A program made the translations under genes and the position numbers. From Acidimicrobiia bacterium (lineage in GTDB: Bacteria; Actinomycetota; Acidimicrobiia; Acidimicrobiales; Aldehydirespiratoraceae): 64,000 bases of DNA. Shown here in pieces: positions 37,884-50,521 of the stretch; the first letter of the stretch is position 1, and each line of letters opens with the position of its first letter. A model generated the notes under the pieces. That model did not search any database and was not told the origin of the DNA. It worked only from the letters and a program-made list of their open reading frames with translations. The stretch covers positions 1 through 64,000 of the forward strand of contig JAJEJB010000018.1 in the NCBI GenBank assembly GCA_022828135.1, read 5' to 3'.

Positions 37884-39746
37884 ATGGCTGCTTCCCCCGG
37901 ATCCGGCGAACCCCGCCCGCTGCACCCGTCGGGCCCGTCCCGTCCCGATCCGGCGCCCGGCCGGGGAGGGCTGCGGTCGGCGGCCTGGTTCGACATAGTG
38001 GACGACCCGCTCATGTCGGGGATCTACATCGAGCGCTACGCCAACTACGGACTCACCCGCGAGGAGCTCCAGTCCGGCAGGCCCATGATCGGGATCGCCC
38101 AGACCGGCTCGGACCTGTCGCCGTGCAACCGGCACCACCTGGAACTGGCCAAACGGGTCCGCGAGGGCATCCGTGAGGCGGGCGGGATCGCCTTCGAGTT
38201 CGGCGTGCACCCCATCCAGGAGACCGGCAAGCGGCCCAACGCCGCGCTCGACCGCAACCTGGCCTACCTCAGCATCGTCGAGGTGCTCCAGGGCTATCCC
38301 CTCGACGGGGTGGTGCTCACCGTCGGCTGCGACAAGACCACCCCGGCATGCCTGATGGCCGCGGCCACCGTCAACCTGCCCGCCATCGCCTTGTCGGTCG
38401 GCCCGATGCTCAGCGGCTGGCACGAGGGCCGGCGCACCGGCTCGGGCACCATCATCTGGAAGGCCCGCGAGCTCTACGCCGCCGGCGAGGTCGACGAGGC
38501 CGGCTTCGTCGACCTGGTGGCCTCAGCCGCGCCGTCGGTGGGCTACTGCTCCACCATGGGCACCGCCACCACCATGAACAGCCTGACCGAGGCGCTGGGG
38601 ATGCAACTGCCGGGCTCGGCCGCCATCCCCGCGCCGCACCGGGAGCGGGGTCAGACGGCCTACCGCACCGGTGTGCGCATCGTCGAGATGGTGCGGGAGG
38701 ACCTGCGCCCCTCCGACATCATGACCCGGGAGGCCTTCGAGAACGCCATCGTGGTGAACTCGGCCATCGGCGGGTCGAGCAACGCCCCGATCCACCTCAA
38801 CGCGGTCGCCGCCCACCTGGGCGTCGCCCTCGACAACGACGACTGGCAGAAGCACGGGCTGGCCGTGCCGCTGCTGGTGAACCTCATGCCCGCGGGGGAG
38901 TACCTGGGGGAAGACTTCCACCACGCCGGAGGGGTCCCAGCGGTGGTGGGCGAGCTCATGCGGAGCGGGCTGCTGCCCCATCCCGACGCGCTCACCGTCA
39001 ACGGCCGCACCATCGGACAGAACTGCGGGGAAGCGGGCATCGCCGATCCCGAAGTGATCCGCACCACCGACGAGCCGCTGCTGGAGGACGCCGGCTTCGT
39101 GCACCTGTCGGGAAACCTGTTCGACAGCGCCATCATGAAGACCAGCGTCATCTCCGACGAGTTCCGGCAGCGCTACCTGTCCGACCCCGACGACCCCGAC
39201 GCGTTCGAGGGCCGGGCCGTCGTGTTCGACGGCCCGGAGGACTACCGGGCCCGCATCGAGGACCCCGACCTCGACATCGACGAGCACTGCATGCTGATCG
39301 TGCGCGGGGTCGGGCCGATCGGCTACCCCGGCGCGGCCGAGGCGGTCAACATGCAGCCCCCGGCCGCGCTGCTGGTGCGAGGGGTGCACTCGCTGCCGTG
39401 CATCGGCGACGGCCGCCAGTCGGGCACCTCCGGGTCGCCCTCGATCCTCAACGCCTCCCCCGAGGCCGCGGCCGGCGGCGGGCTGGCCCTGCTGCGGACC
39501 GGCGACCGGATCCGCATCGACCTGCGCCGCGGCCGGGCCGACATGCTCGTCGACGAGGCCGAGATCGAGCGCCGCCGGGCCGAGCTCGAGGCCTCGGGCG
39601 GCTACCCGGTGCCGGAGTCGCACACTCCCTGGCAGGAGATCCAGCGGTCGATGGTGACCCAGATGGACGAGGGCATGGTCCTGCGCCCCGCCCTGAAGTA
39701 CCAGGACACCTCCCGCACCAAGGACCTTCCCCGCCACAACCACTGA
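37884..39746 (+). CDS. IlvD/Edd-family dehydratase
   Basis: A 620-aa iron-sulfur dehydratase. Cysteines that may hold the cluster occur in LSPCNRHH, in [16 protein letters not shown] and in [12 protein letters not shown], the common IlvD/Edd pattern. The C-terminal half has [17 protein letters not shown] and [19 protein letters not shown]. The family includes dihydroxy-acid dehydratase and sugar-acid dehydratases; the late Gly-Thr-Ser and NASPEA features are usual in the sugar-acid group (arabinonate/xylonate type), so a sugar-acid substrate is more likely than branched-chain amino acid synthesis. It is followed by the MttB-type gene 7 bases later. Confidence 0.88.
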   Translation: MAASPGSGEPRPLHPSGPSRPDPAPGRGGLRSAAWFDIVDDPLMSGIYIERYANYGLTREELQSGRPMIGIAQTGSDLSPCNRHHLELAKRVREGIREAGGIAFEFGVHPIQETGKRPNAALDRNLAYLSIVEVLQGYPLDGVVLTVGCDKTTPACLMAAATVNLPAIALSVGPMLSGWHEGRRTGSGTIIWKARELYAAGEVDEAGFVDLVASAAPSVGYCSTMGTATTMNSLTEALGMQLPGSAAIPAPHRERGQTAYRTGVRIVEMVREDLRPSDIMTREAFENAIVVNSAIGGSSNAPIHLNAVAAHLGVALDNDDWQKHGLAVPLLVNLMPAGEYLGEDFHHAGGVPAVVGELMRSGLLPHPDALTVNGRTIGQNCGEAGIADPEVIRTTDEPLLEDAGFVHLSGNLFDSAIMKTSVISDEFRQRYLSDPDDPDAFEGRAVVFDGPEDYRARIEDPDLDIDEHCMLIVRGVGPIGYPGAAEAVNMQPPAALLVRGVHSLPCIGDGRQSGTSGSPSILNASPEAAAGGGLALLRTGDRIRIDLRRGRADMLVDEAEIERRRAELEASGGYPVPESHTPWQEIQRSMVTQMDEGMVLRPALKYQDTSRTKDLPRHNH

Positions 39747-39753
39747 CCCGCCG

Positions 39754-41253
39754 ATGGCCAGGCGCCGGAGCCGGCAAGCCGCCCAGCCGGCGGCAGCGAC
39801 CACTCCTCCGCCGCGGGGAGGCGCCTACCGGCCGCTGACCGGCGGCGACTGCGACGCCATCGTCGAGCACGCCCTCGCCATCCTCGCCGAGGTCGGGCTG
39901 GCGGGCGCGCCGGCGAGCGCTCGCGACCGGTTGCTGGCCTGCGGCGCGGTCGAGCGCGACGACGGGCGGCTCACCCTTCCCCGGCCGATGGTCGAGGCGG
40001 CCATCGAGCGGTCCCCGTCCAGGGTCGATCTGCCCGGCTTCGTGGAGGACCGCGGACTGACCATCGGCGGGGGGACGGTGCACATCGGCACCGGTGGGGC
40101 CGCGGTCCAGACACTCGACGCGGCCAGCGGGGAGTACCGCCCCTCCACGCTGGCCGATCTGTGGTCGATGATGCGGGTGGTCGACGCCAGCCCCAACATC
40201 CACTACGGCCTGCGTCCCCTGGTCGGCCGGGACGCACCCACCGGCCGGGACCTCGACCTGAACACCGCCTTCGCCTGTGTGGCCGCCACCAGCAAGCCGA
40301 CCGGTGTCAGTTTCACCACCGCGGAGAGTGTCGGTGCTGTTGCCGACCTGTTCGACCTCGCTCTCGGACCGGACGGCCCCTTCGCCCGCCGTCCGTTCTG
40401 CATGGCCGTCGCGGTTCACGTCGTCCCGCCCCTGCGGTTCAGCGAAGAGGGATGCGACATAATCGAGGCGGCCATCGGGCGCGGCATGGTGGTGCAGACC
40501 TGCTCCGCCGGGCAGGCCGGAGCCACCAGCCCGGCCTCGCTGGCCGGGGCCCTGTCCCAAGGACTGGCCGAGATCCTGGCCGCGGTGGTGCTGATCGACG
40601 CCATCAAGACGGGCCACCCGGCCATCCACGCCTTCATGCCGTTCGTGTCGGACCTGCGCACCGGAGCCATGACCGGCGGGGGAGGCGAGGCCGCGGTGGC
40701 CTCCGCTGCGGCGGCCCAGCTGCTCAACGCGCTCGGGCTGCCCAACGCCGTGTCGGCCGGCATCACCGACGCCAAGGTGGCCGACACCCAGTCCGGGTAC
40801 GAGAAGGGCTACACCGTGGCGCTGGCCGCCCAGGCCGGAGCGGACATGGTCCAGCTCTCGGTCGGGATGCTGGGATCGATCATGGTCGCCTCGCCCGAGG
40901 CGCTGGTCATCGACGACGAGATGTGCGGAGCCATCCTGCGCTCGGTCCGGGGCATCGATGTCACCACCGACGCCCTCGACCTCGCCATGGTCGAGTCGGT
41001 GGTTACCGGCGACGGCCACTACCTGGGCCATCCGCAGACGCTGGACCTGATGCGCACCGAGTACGTGTACCCGACCATCGGCGACCGGGCCTCGGTGGCC
41101 GACTGGGAGACCGCGGGCCGGCCCGCGGTCTGGGACCGGGCCCGCCGGAGGGTGAGCGACATCCTGTCCGCCGGCCGTCCCGGCCACCTGTCCGCCGGCG
41201 CGCAGGAGTCCATCCGGTCCGCCTTCGACATCCTCCTGCCGCCCCAGCCGTGA
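39754..41253 (+). CDS. Trimethylamine methyltransferase family protein (MttB superfamily, no pyrrolysine)
   Basis: A 499-aa TIM-barrel protein of the MttB superfamily. In methanogens the trimethylamine enzyme carries pyrrolysine at an in-frame TAG; here the frame runs without any TAG, so it belongs to the non-Pyl branch that includes glycine betaine and other quaternary-amine methyltransferases. Recognisable parts are LADLWSMMRVVDASPNIHYG, VLIDAIKTGHPAIHAFMPFV and TDAKVADTQSGYEKGY. It transfers a methyl group, normally to a corrinoid protein; none is encoded nearby. Its stop overlaps the start of the following flavoprotein gene by four bases. Confidence 0.87.
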   Translation: MARRRSRQAAQPAAATTPPPRGGAYRPLTGGDCDAIVEHALAILAEVGLAGAPASARDRLLACGAVERDDGRLTLPRPMVEAAIERSPSRVDLPGFVEDRGLTIGGGTVHIGTGGAAVQTLDAASGEYRPSTLADLWSMMRVVDASPNIHYGLRPLVGRDAPTGRDLDLNTAFACVAATSKPTGVSFTTAESVGAVADLFDLALGPDGPFARRPFCMAVAVHVVPPLRFSEEGCDIIEAAIGRGMVVQTCSAGQAGATSPASLAGALSQGLAEILAAVVLIDAIKTGHPAIHAFMPFVSDLRTGAMTGGGGEAAVASAAAAQLLNALGLPNAVSAGITDAKVADTQSGYEKGYTVALAAQAGADMVQLSVGMLGSIMVASPEALVIDDEMCGAILRSVRGIDVTTDALDLAMVESVVTGDGHYLGHPQTLDLMRTEYVYPTIGDRASVADWETAGRPAVWDRARRRVSDILSAGRPGHLSAGAQESIRSAFDILLPPQP

Positions 41254-43736
41254 CCCAGGCATCCGACATCGACCGGGCCCGCATCGTGGTCATCGGCGGC
41301 GGCGCGGTCGGCTGCTCGATCCTCTGGCACCTGGCCCAAGCCGGCCAGAGCGACGCCGTGCTGGTTGAGAAGCACGAACTCACCGCGGGGTCGACCTGGC
41401 ACGCCGCCGGCAACGTGCCCACCTTCTCCAACAGCTGGCTCGGCCAGCGGGCCGGCAACTACGCCTGGCGGCTCTACTCCGAGCTGGCCGCCGACCCCGA
41501 CGACCCCATCACCTACCGCCACACCCGGGCGTTCTGGCCGGGCCACACTGCCGAGCGCATCGACCACTTCCACCACGTCATCGGCATCGCCACCGGCCTC
41601 GGGTTCGACCTTCAGCTCGTGTCGCCGGCCGAGATGGAGGAGATGCATCCGTTCTGGCGCGACGACGGGACCGTGATCGCCGGTCTCCTCGACCCGTACG
41701 AGGGCGACATCGACCCCAGCGGCCTGGCTCACGGTCTGGCCCGCCGGGCCCGGCGTCTCGGGGCGCGGGTGCATCGCCACAGCCGGGTGGTCGGCATCGA
41801 GCAGCTGGGGCCGGGGCATGACGGCGACTGGCGGGTCCATCTGGTCGCCGGCGGCGCTCCGGCGGCCATCGACTGCGAGATCATCGTCAACGCGGCCGGG
41901 TTCTACGCGGCCGAGATCGGCCGCATGGCCGGGGCCGACATTCCCTTGGCGGTGCTCGAGCACCAGTACCTCGTCACCGGCCCGGTCCGGGAGCTGGCCG
42001 GCCACCCGGGCGAGCTGCCGCTGGTGCGCGACCCCGAGATCATGTTCTACCTGCGTCAGGAACAGGACGCCTTCCTGTTCGGCAGCTACGGCCACGAGGG
42101 CCGCACCGTGTGGGAGACGGGCGTGCCCGACGTGTTCGACTCGGGCCTGTTCGCCGCCTCGACCGACGACATCGCCGAAGTGGCTTACCGGGCCGCCACC
42201 CACGTGCCGCTTCTAGACGAGGTTGGCGTAGCCCGGTTCGTGAACGGGCCGATCGTCTACAGCCCCGACGCCAACCCCCTCGTCGGCCCCGCCGCCGGGC
42301 TCGACAACTTCTATCTGGCCGCCGGGGTCCAGATCGGCATCACCCACGCCGCCGCGGCCGGCAAGGCGGTGACCGAGATGATCACCGGCGGCGACACCGA
42401 ATGGGACATGTGGCCGTGGGATCCCCGGCGGTTCGGCTCCTGGACCCTCGCCGGGCGCGGCCGCAGCAGCTACGCCAACGTGCGGGTCCGGGAGCTCTAC
42501 GAGCACCAGTACGCCGAGCCGTTCCCGCACCGGATCTGGGAATCGGCCCGCCCGGTGAACCGGTCGCCGCTGTACGACACCCTCGCGGCCAGAGGAGCCA
42601 ACTTCGGCCAGGTCGCCGGCTGGGAGCGGGCCTTCTGGTTCTCGTCCACCGCCCGCTACAGCCACAAGGAAGCCAGCTACCGAGACGAGCCGTGGCACAG
42701 TGCGGTCGAGGCCGAGTGCCTGGCCGTGCGAGACCGCGTCGGCATCATGGACCATCCCGGGTTCGCCCGCTTCGAGGTCGCCGGTACGGGGGCGGCTGGC
42801 TTCCTGGACCGGGTCTTCTGCACCAGGCTCCCCGACGTGGGGCGGGTACGGCTGGCCTACATGCTGCGCCCGAACGGGACGGTGTGGAGCGAGGCCACCA
42901 TCGCACGCCTGGGCCCGGACCGGTTCCTGCTGCTGGGACCGACCGCGGCCCGCGAACGCGATTTCGACTGGCTGCGATGCAACCTCCGACCCGGTGAGGA
43001 CGTCGAGCTGCGGCTAGGCGACCGCCGATCGGCCACGTTGATGGTGATGGGACCGGCCAGCCGCGAGCTGCTGTCGCACCTCTGCGACGACGACCTCTCG
43101 CGGACAGCCGCACCATGGATGTCCGCTCGGCGGATCACGGTGGCCGGGGTCGAGGCCACCGCGCTGAGGGTCAGCTTCGTCGGCGAGCTGGGGTGGGAGC
43201 TGCATGTGGAGGACGCCGACATCGTCGCCCTCTATGAGGCCTTGTCGGAGGCCGGCGAGGACCTCGGGGTGAGCGACTTCGGGTCCTACGCCCTCGACTC
43301 GATGCGGATCGAGAAGGGCTACCACGGCTGGCAGACCGAGTTCGGCGTGGAGTACACGCCCTACGACGCCGGCCTCGACCGTTTCGTCCATCTCGACAAG
43401 GGTGCGTTCATCGGTCGGGCCGCCGCGCTTGAGGCCAGCGAGCGGTCGTCCGAGTGGAGCTACGGGATCTGGACTGTCGATATCGGTTCGCTGCCGGGCG
43501 AGCCCGGCGATCCGCCGCCGTCAGCCACCATCAGGATCGACGGGGAACCTGCCGGCTACGTCACCTCGGCCGGCACCGGCTTCCGGACCGGCACCCGGGT
43601 CTGCCTCGGCTACGTCGAGAGCCAGTTCGCGGCCGCCGACACCGGCTTCACCATCGACGTCTTCGGCACGCCCTGCCCGGCAACCCGCCACCGCCAAGCC
43701 GTCTACGACCCCGACCATCACCGGCCCCGCAGCTGA
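41250..43736 (+). CDS. FAD-dependent dimethylglycine/sarcosine dehydrogenase-like protein with GcvT tail
   Basis: An 828-aa two-part enzyme. Residues about 1-420 form a DAO-type flavoprotein with VVIGGGAVGCSILWHLAQAG at the N terminus and TAGSTWHAAGNVPTFS soon after, the segment in which dimethylglycine dehydrogenases attach flavin. The region from about 440 to 820 is an aminomethyltransferase (GcvT-like) module that binds tetrahydrofolate, with YALDSMRIEKGYHGWQTEF near the end. Such enzymes remove a methyl group and pass the one-carbon unit to folate. GTG start overlapping the MttB-type stop; the pair suggests successive demethylation of a methylated amine. The substrate is unproven. Confidence 0.9.
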   Translation: MTQASDIDRARIVVIGGGAVGCSILWHLAQAGQSDAVLVEKHELTAGSTWHAAGNVPTFSNSWLGQRAGNYAWRLYSELAADPDDPITYRHTRAFWPGHTAERIDHFHHVIGIATGLGFDLQLVSPAEMEEMHPFWRDDGTVIAGLLDPYEGDIDPSGLAHGLARRARRLGARVHRHSRVVGIEQLGPGHDGDWRVHLVAGGAPAAIDCEIIVNAAGFYAAEIGRMAGADIPLAVLEHQYLVTGPVRELAGHPGELPLVRDPEIMFYLRQEQDAFLFGSYGHEGRTVWETGVPDVFDSGLFAASTDDIAEVAYRAATHVPLLDEVGVARFVNGPIVYSPDANPLVGPAAGLDNFYLAAGVQIGITHAAAAGKAVTEMITGGDTEWDMWPWDPRRFGSWTLAGRGRSSYANVRVRELYEHQYAEPFPHRIWESARPVNRSPLYDTLAARGANFGQVAGWERAFWFSSTARYSHKEASYRDEPWHSAVEAECLAVRDRVGIMDHPGFARFEVAGTGAAGFLDRVFCTRLPDVGRVRLAYMLRPNGTVWSEATIARLGPDRFLLLGPTAARERDFDWLRCNLRPGEDVELRLGDRRSATLMVMGPASRELLSHLCDDDLSRTAAPWMSARRITVAGVEATALRVSFVGELGWELHVEDADIVALYEALSEAGEDLGVSDFGSYALDSMRIEKGYHGWQTEFGVEYTPYDAGLDRFVHLDKGAFIGRAAALEASERSSEWSYGIWTVDIGSLPGEPGDPPPSATIRIDGEPAGYVTSAGTGFRTGTRVCLGYVESQFAAADTGFTIDVFGTPCPATRHRQAVYDPDHHRPRS

Positions 43737-43871
43737 TCTTTCGGGCTCTGGTGGTCCATCGACTCCAGCGCCTCGGGCACCCATCGCTTCGCGCCTGACC
43801 GGTCGGCGCTGGCCTAACGTAGACTGGCGTGTTTGCTGGGCACGAAGTCCGGTTGGCAGGAAAGGGAACCA

Positions 43872-44069
43872 GTGCGAGGAACTGTCAAGTTTTTCAACAG
43901 CCAGAAGGGCTTCGGGTTCATCTCACGCGACGATGGTGACGACGTGTTCGTTCACTATTCCAACATCGTCGGCGAGAACTACCGAAGCCTTGACGAGGGA
44001 CAGGTTGTCGAATTCGACATCGGGCCCGGTCGCAAGGGAGACGAAGCTCGGAACGTCAGACCGGTCTAA
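43872..44069 (+). CDS. Cold-shock-domain protein
   Basis: A 65-aa single cold-shock domain. RNP1 is [11 protein letters not shown] and RNP2 is DVFVHYSNI, the two nucleic-acid-binding motifs. It begins [11 protein letters not shown] with a GTG preceded by AGGAAAGGGAA, and is followed by a normal C-terminal strand. It melts RNA secondary structure and is often induced by cold or stress. A possible -10 box TAACGT (43815-43820) would give a leader of about 45 bases, consistent with the regulated leaders of the family. Transcribed alone. Confidence 0.93.
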   Translation: MRGTVKFFNSQKGFGFISRDDGDDVFVHYSNIVGENYRSLDEGQVVEFDIGPGRKGDEARNVRPV

Positions 44070-44093
44070 CCAGGCAGCGTCTCGCGGTCTCAG

Positions 44094-45044
44094 TCAGGCG
44101 TCGTCCTCGATATAGGCGCGGATGATGTCGTCGTAGGTGGCGTCGGCCGCGAAACCGAGGGCGGCGGCCCGGGCTGTGTCGAAGCGGGAGGGCCATCCCG
44201 CGACAATCTGGGCCACGGCAGGGTCGGGTGACTCGGTGATCAGCGCCGCGGCGTCAGAGCCGGCCACCCGCTTGAGAGCCTCGATCTGCTCACCGACTGT
44301 GACCGACACGCCCGGCATGGTGAGGTTGCGGCGGCCTTGGAGCCGCGCCGTGTCCAACTCGGCGGCATGGACCAGGAACCCGACCGCGGCCCGGGGGCTG
44401 GCGTGGGGATGGCGCACGTCGCGGCTCACCGGCAGCCTGGCCTCGACACCGTTGAGGGGCTCGCGGATGATGCCCGAGAAGAAGCTCGAGGCGGCTGCGT
44501 TGGGCGCGCCGGGACGCACGCTGACGGTCGGGAGCCGGATCCCGACGCCGTCGAAGAAGCCGCGCCGGCTGTAGTCGGCCAGCAGCGCCTCACCGACCAG
44601 CTTCTGGGTGCCGTAGGAGGTGAGCGGCGTGGGATGGAAGTCGTCGGGAATGGGATCGGGGAACGGCGCCCCGAACACCGCGATCGACGACGCGTACACC
44701 ACCCGGGGCGTGATGGGGGAGAGCCGGATGGCGTCGAACAGCTGGCGGGTGCCGTCAAGATTGACCGCCATGCCCTTGTCGAAGTCGGCCTCGGCCTCGG
44801 CGGAGACCACCGCGGCCAGATGGAACACCACGTCGGGCCCCAGCGCGACCAGCGCCTCGGCTCTACCCGGGCGGGAGAGGTCAGCGACATGGGCGGTGCA
44901 GAGATCGGACTCGATCGGGGCCTCGACCAGGTCGATCAGGTCGATGGCGTCGATGCGCTCACCCCGCAGACGGCTCCGCTCCAGCAGCCGCCCGGTCAGC
45001 TTGCGGCCGAGCATGCCCGCACCGCCGGTGATGAGAACCCGCAC
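44094..45044 (-). CDS. NAD-dependent epimerase/dehydratase, D-erythronate dehydrogenase-like
   Basis: A 316-aa extended SDR. The NAD motif is ITGGAGMLGRKL, and the active-site SSIAVFG and YGTQK carry the Ser, Tyr and Lys. The C-terminal half, with NLTMPGVSVTVGEQIEALKRVAG and then GFAADATYDDIIRAYIEDDA, resembles D-erythronate dehydrogenase (DenD), which starts C4 sugar-acid breakdown. That name is a likely guess, not certain. GTG start. It lies 49 bases downstream of an SDR gene on the same strand. Confidence 0.82.
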   Translation of the reverse strand: MRVLITGGAGMLGRKLTGRLLERSRLRGERIDAIDLIDLVEAPIESDLCTAHVADLSRPGRAEALVALGPDVVFHLAAVVSAEAEADFDKGMAVNLDGTRQLFDAIRLSPITPRVVYASSIAVFGAPFPDPIPDDFHPTPLTSYGTQKLVGEALLADYSRRGFFDGVGIRLPTVSVRPGAPNAAASSFFSGIIREPLNGVEARLPVSRDVRHPHASPRAAVGFLVHAAELDTARLQGRRNLTMPGVSVTVGEQIEALKRVAGSDAAALITESPDPAVAQIVAGWPSRFDTARAAALGFAADATYDDIIRAYIEDDA

Positions 45045-45093
45045 CGGCGTCAGCCCCAGCCGACCAGCGGGGAAGCGAGGTTGGCTGTCAACG

Positions 45094-45849
45094 TCAGCCC
45101 CGGCCGATGAACGGCATGCCGCTGGCCATCACCGTCATCGTCAGCACGTTGGTGCCGGCGGGCAGGCTGGCCATGTAGGCGACGGCCCTCCCGGCGTCGG
45201 CCGCGTCCATGGTTGGTTCGGGCCTGATCTCGCCGTCGGCCTGGAGAGCGCCCTCATGCATCCGGGCGGTGAGAGGGGTCCGGGCGTTGCCGATGTCGAT
45301 CTGGCCGCAGGTGATGCCGAACGGCCGGCCGTCGAGCGCCAGCGACTTGGTCAGCCCGGTGATGGCGTGCTTGGTGGCCGTGTACGGGGCGCTGTTGAGC
45401 CGGGGCACGTGGGCCGACACCGACCCGTTGTTGATGATCCGGCCCCCGGAGGGGTCCTGGGTCTTCATCAGCCCGAACGCCTGCCGGGCGCACAGGAACG
45501 AGCCGGTGAGGTTCACGTCCACCACCCGCTGCCAGTGCTCGACGTCGAGCTCGTCGACCGGCACCGGAGGCGCGGCCGTGCCCGCGTTGTTGAACAGCAG
45601 GTCGAGGCGGCCGTGATCGGCACGCACTCTCTCGAACAGCGACTCGACCGAGGCCGGGTCGCTCACGTCGGCCGTCACGGCCGAGCCGGATCCGCCCTCG
45701 CGCTCGCACTCCTCGACGGTCTCGGCCAGCGGGTCGGCCCGTCGGCCCACGGCGACCACGTGCCAGCCGTCGCCAGCCAGAGCCACCGCGGCCGCCCGGC
45801 CCACGCCGGAGCCGGCGCCGGTCACCAGCGCGATCCTGCGGTCCTGCAT
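45094..45849 (-). CDS. SDR-family oxidoreductase
   Basis: A 251-aa classical SDR. The NAD(P) motif is [11 protein letters not shown] near residue 10, NNAG lies near residue 85, the catalytic Tyr and Lys are in YTATKHA, and the C terminus is short. ATG 45849 is chosen over an in-frame ATG two codons earlier because a TACCCT -10 box (45857-45862) lies seven bases upstream of it on the minus strand. It probably forms an operon with the downstream DenD-like gene, so a step of sugar-acid metabolism is plausible. Confidence 0.87.
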   Translation of the reverse strand: MQDRRIALVTGAGSGVGRAAAVALAGDGWHVVAVGRRADPLAETVEECEREGGSGSAVTADVSDPASVESLFERVRADHGRLDLLFNNAGTAAPPVPVDELDVEHWQRVVDVNLTGSFLCARQAFGLMKTQDPSGGRIINNGSVSAHVPRLNSAPYTATKHAITGLTKSLALDGRPFGITCGQIDIGNARTPLTARMHEGALQADGEIRPEPTMDAADAGRAVAYMASLPAGTNVLTMTVMASGMPFIGRG

Positions 45850-45901
45850 GGCCACAAGGGTAGGCGGGCTTCCGGCGGCGGCTGTAGGCCGCCCCTGCGG
45901 C

Positions 45902-48653
<2,752 letters not shown>

Positions 48654-48656
<3 letters not shown>

Positions 48657-49631
48657 GGTGCTGCCGTCCGGCAACATGGTGTCGGTCCAGAACGCCATCA
48701 TGTCCTCGTAGAAGACTGGCACGAGCTCGGGGTTGCCGGAGATGTGGGCGCCCCGCACCCCGAATCCGGCCTCGATGGCGTAGAGGAAGCCGTCACGGTC
48801 GACCAGCTCCGGATCCGGTGTGTCGGAGGTGGGGAGGATGAAGGAGCCGTCATCGGCGATGTAGAAGGTGGGCGCCCCAGGCGTCACCGAGGCCTCCGGG
48901 ATGTGCTCCAGCGGGGTAGTGCGGTCGAAGCTGTGGTTGGCTCCCGGCACGATCCGCACGGTTGCGTCGCCACCGGCGGCCCGTATGGCGTGGATGTGGG
49001 CCTGGACCTGCACGGGCGGGCACCAGTCGTCGCGGTCGCCGATGATGGCCCGGATCCGGGTGGTGCCGACATCGGGGTCGAGGAACTGCTGCCCCGACCA
49101 GGGGTAGGCGGCGTACACCCCGACCAGCTTGGGGGCGTCGGCGGCCGCCGCGAGGTGCACCGACGCTGCGTTGAGCACGGCCGAGCCGCCCCGGCTGTGG
49201 CCCTGGGCGCCTATCCGGGCCGGGTCGATGTCGGGGCGGGCGGCGAGGACCTCGGCGGCGGCCAGGACATCCCAGGCGCTGGCCGCGAACGAGAACTGGA
49301 CCTGTCGCACGACAGTGCTGACGACGCTGCGGGTGCTGAACGGGTCGACGGCGCACGCCGCGATGTTCCCGTCGGTGATCGCGGCCGCGATCTGTGTGTG
49401 ATGCAGCTGGAGCCCCAGGCTGCCCGGAGCGATGATCACCACCGGGTGCGGCCCCGGTCCCTCGGGCAGGAACAGCTTGGCCCGAAGGTCCTGGCCCGGC
49501 ATGGCGCCGGTGTCGGAGATGGCCTGATGGAAGTTCCTGGGGTTGGCCGAAGGGATCGTCAGCGCCTCGCCGGCCAGGCCGTTGGCCAGCCGGAAGTCGT
49601 CGTAGTGGATGGCGGCGTCGTCGGTCTCCAT
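48654..49631 (-). CDS. Alpha/beta hydrolase, dienelactone-hydrolase-like
   Basis: A 325-aa alpha/beta hydrolase. The nucleophile elbow is GAQGHSRGGSAV with Ser, the aspartate is likely in IIGDRDDWCPP, and the histidine in GANHSFDR. The start ATG 49631 is favoured because an upstream ATG (49685) would overlap the divergent SDR gene by one base. It belongs to the large dienelactone-hydrolase/acyl-peptidase-like group, with no clear substrate. Its stop is close to the furA promoter, so katG and this gene are not co-transcribed. Confidence 0.78.
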
Positions 49632-49684
49632 AGAGTGCCCGGCAGGGTAGAGGCTGCGAGCCTCATCAGTCAGGAGCTGAGGCA

Positions 49685-50500
49685 ATGAGCAAGGTCGTGC
49701 TGATAACCGGAGCGTCGGCGGGCATGGGCCGCGAGGCCGCGATCCTGATGGCCCGCGAGGGCCACCGCGTCTACGCCGCCGCCCGCCGGATGGAGCGCAT
49801 GGCGGACCTGGCCGACCACGGCGTCACTCCGGTCGAGCTGGACGTGACCAAGGGCGACGGCAACGAGCGGGTCGTGAACCAGATCGTCGAGGCCGAGGGG
49901 CGCATCGACGTGCTGATCAACAACGCGGGCTTCGGCCTGTACGGACCGGTCGAGGAGATTCCGCTCGACGACGCCAGGTACCAGTTCGAGGTGAACCTCT
50001 TCGGCGTGGCCCACCTCACCCAGCTCGTTCTGCCCCACATGCGGGCCCAGGGCTCGGGCCGGATCGTGAACGTCTCCTCGGTCGGGGGCAAGGTCTACTC
50101 GCCCTTCGGGTCGTGGTACCACGCCACCAAGCACGCCATGGAGGGCTGGTCGGACTGCCTGCGCCTCGAGACTGCGCCGTTCAACATCCAGGTCGTGCTC
50201 ATCGAACCGGGCCTGATCAGGACCGACTTCGGCGATGTGGCCGCCGACCAGTTGCGGAAGTACGGCCACGGCGCCTATGAGAAGCAGGTAGCGCCGCTCC
50301 TGAAGATGAGGGACAGCGGGCGCGTCGCGGACCGCGGCACCAAGGCCGAGGTGCTGGCCAAGGTGTTCCTGGAAGCCGCAACCACCGACAAGCCGCGCCG
50401 CCGGTACGTCAAGGGAATGTTGGCGCGACCGGCCCTGTTCGTCCGCAAGTGGCTGGGCGACGGGATCTACGAGCTCACCCTCCGCCTCGCCATCCGGTAA
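49685..50500 (+). CDS. SDR-family oxidoreductase
   Basis: A 271-aa SDR. The cofactor motif is ITGASAGMGREA, NNAG lies in LINNAGFGLYG, the catalytic Tyr and Lys are in YHATKHAMEGW, and IEPGLIRTDF follows as in many lipid-active SDRs. The C terminus is extended with hydrophobic and basic residues, which might associate with the membrane. The substrate is unknown. A GAGCTGAGGCA sequence precedes the ATG. It is divergent from the hydrolase gene. Confidence 0.87.
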   Translation: MSKVVLITGASAGMGREAAILMAREGHRVYAAARRMERMADLADHGVTPVELDVTKGDGNERVVNQIVEAEGRIDVLINNAGFGLYGPVEEIPLDDARYQFEVNLFGVAHLTQLVLPHMRAQGSGRIVNVSSVGGKVYSPFGSWYHATKHAMEGWSDCLRLETAPFNIQVVLIEPGLIRTDFGDVAADQLRKYGHGAYEKQVAPLLKMRDSGRVADRGTKAEVLAKVFLEAATTDKPRRRYVKGMLARPALFVRKWLGDGIYELTLRLAIR

Positions 50501-50521
50501 GCGATCTACACCGCACCGCCG

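Noticed and set aside
39754-41253. Pyrrolysine-containing trimethylamine methyltransferase
   Set aside because: There is no in-frame TAG in the gene; it is complete without readthrough, so it belongs to the non-Pyl branch.
39448-41262. Long minus-strand open frame of 604 codons over the MttB-type gene
   Set aside because: A shadow of the real gene, without ribosome site or recognisable sequence.
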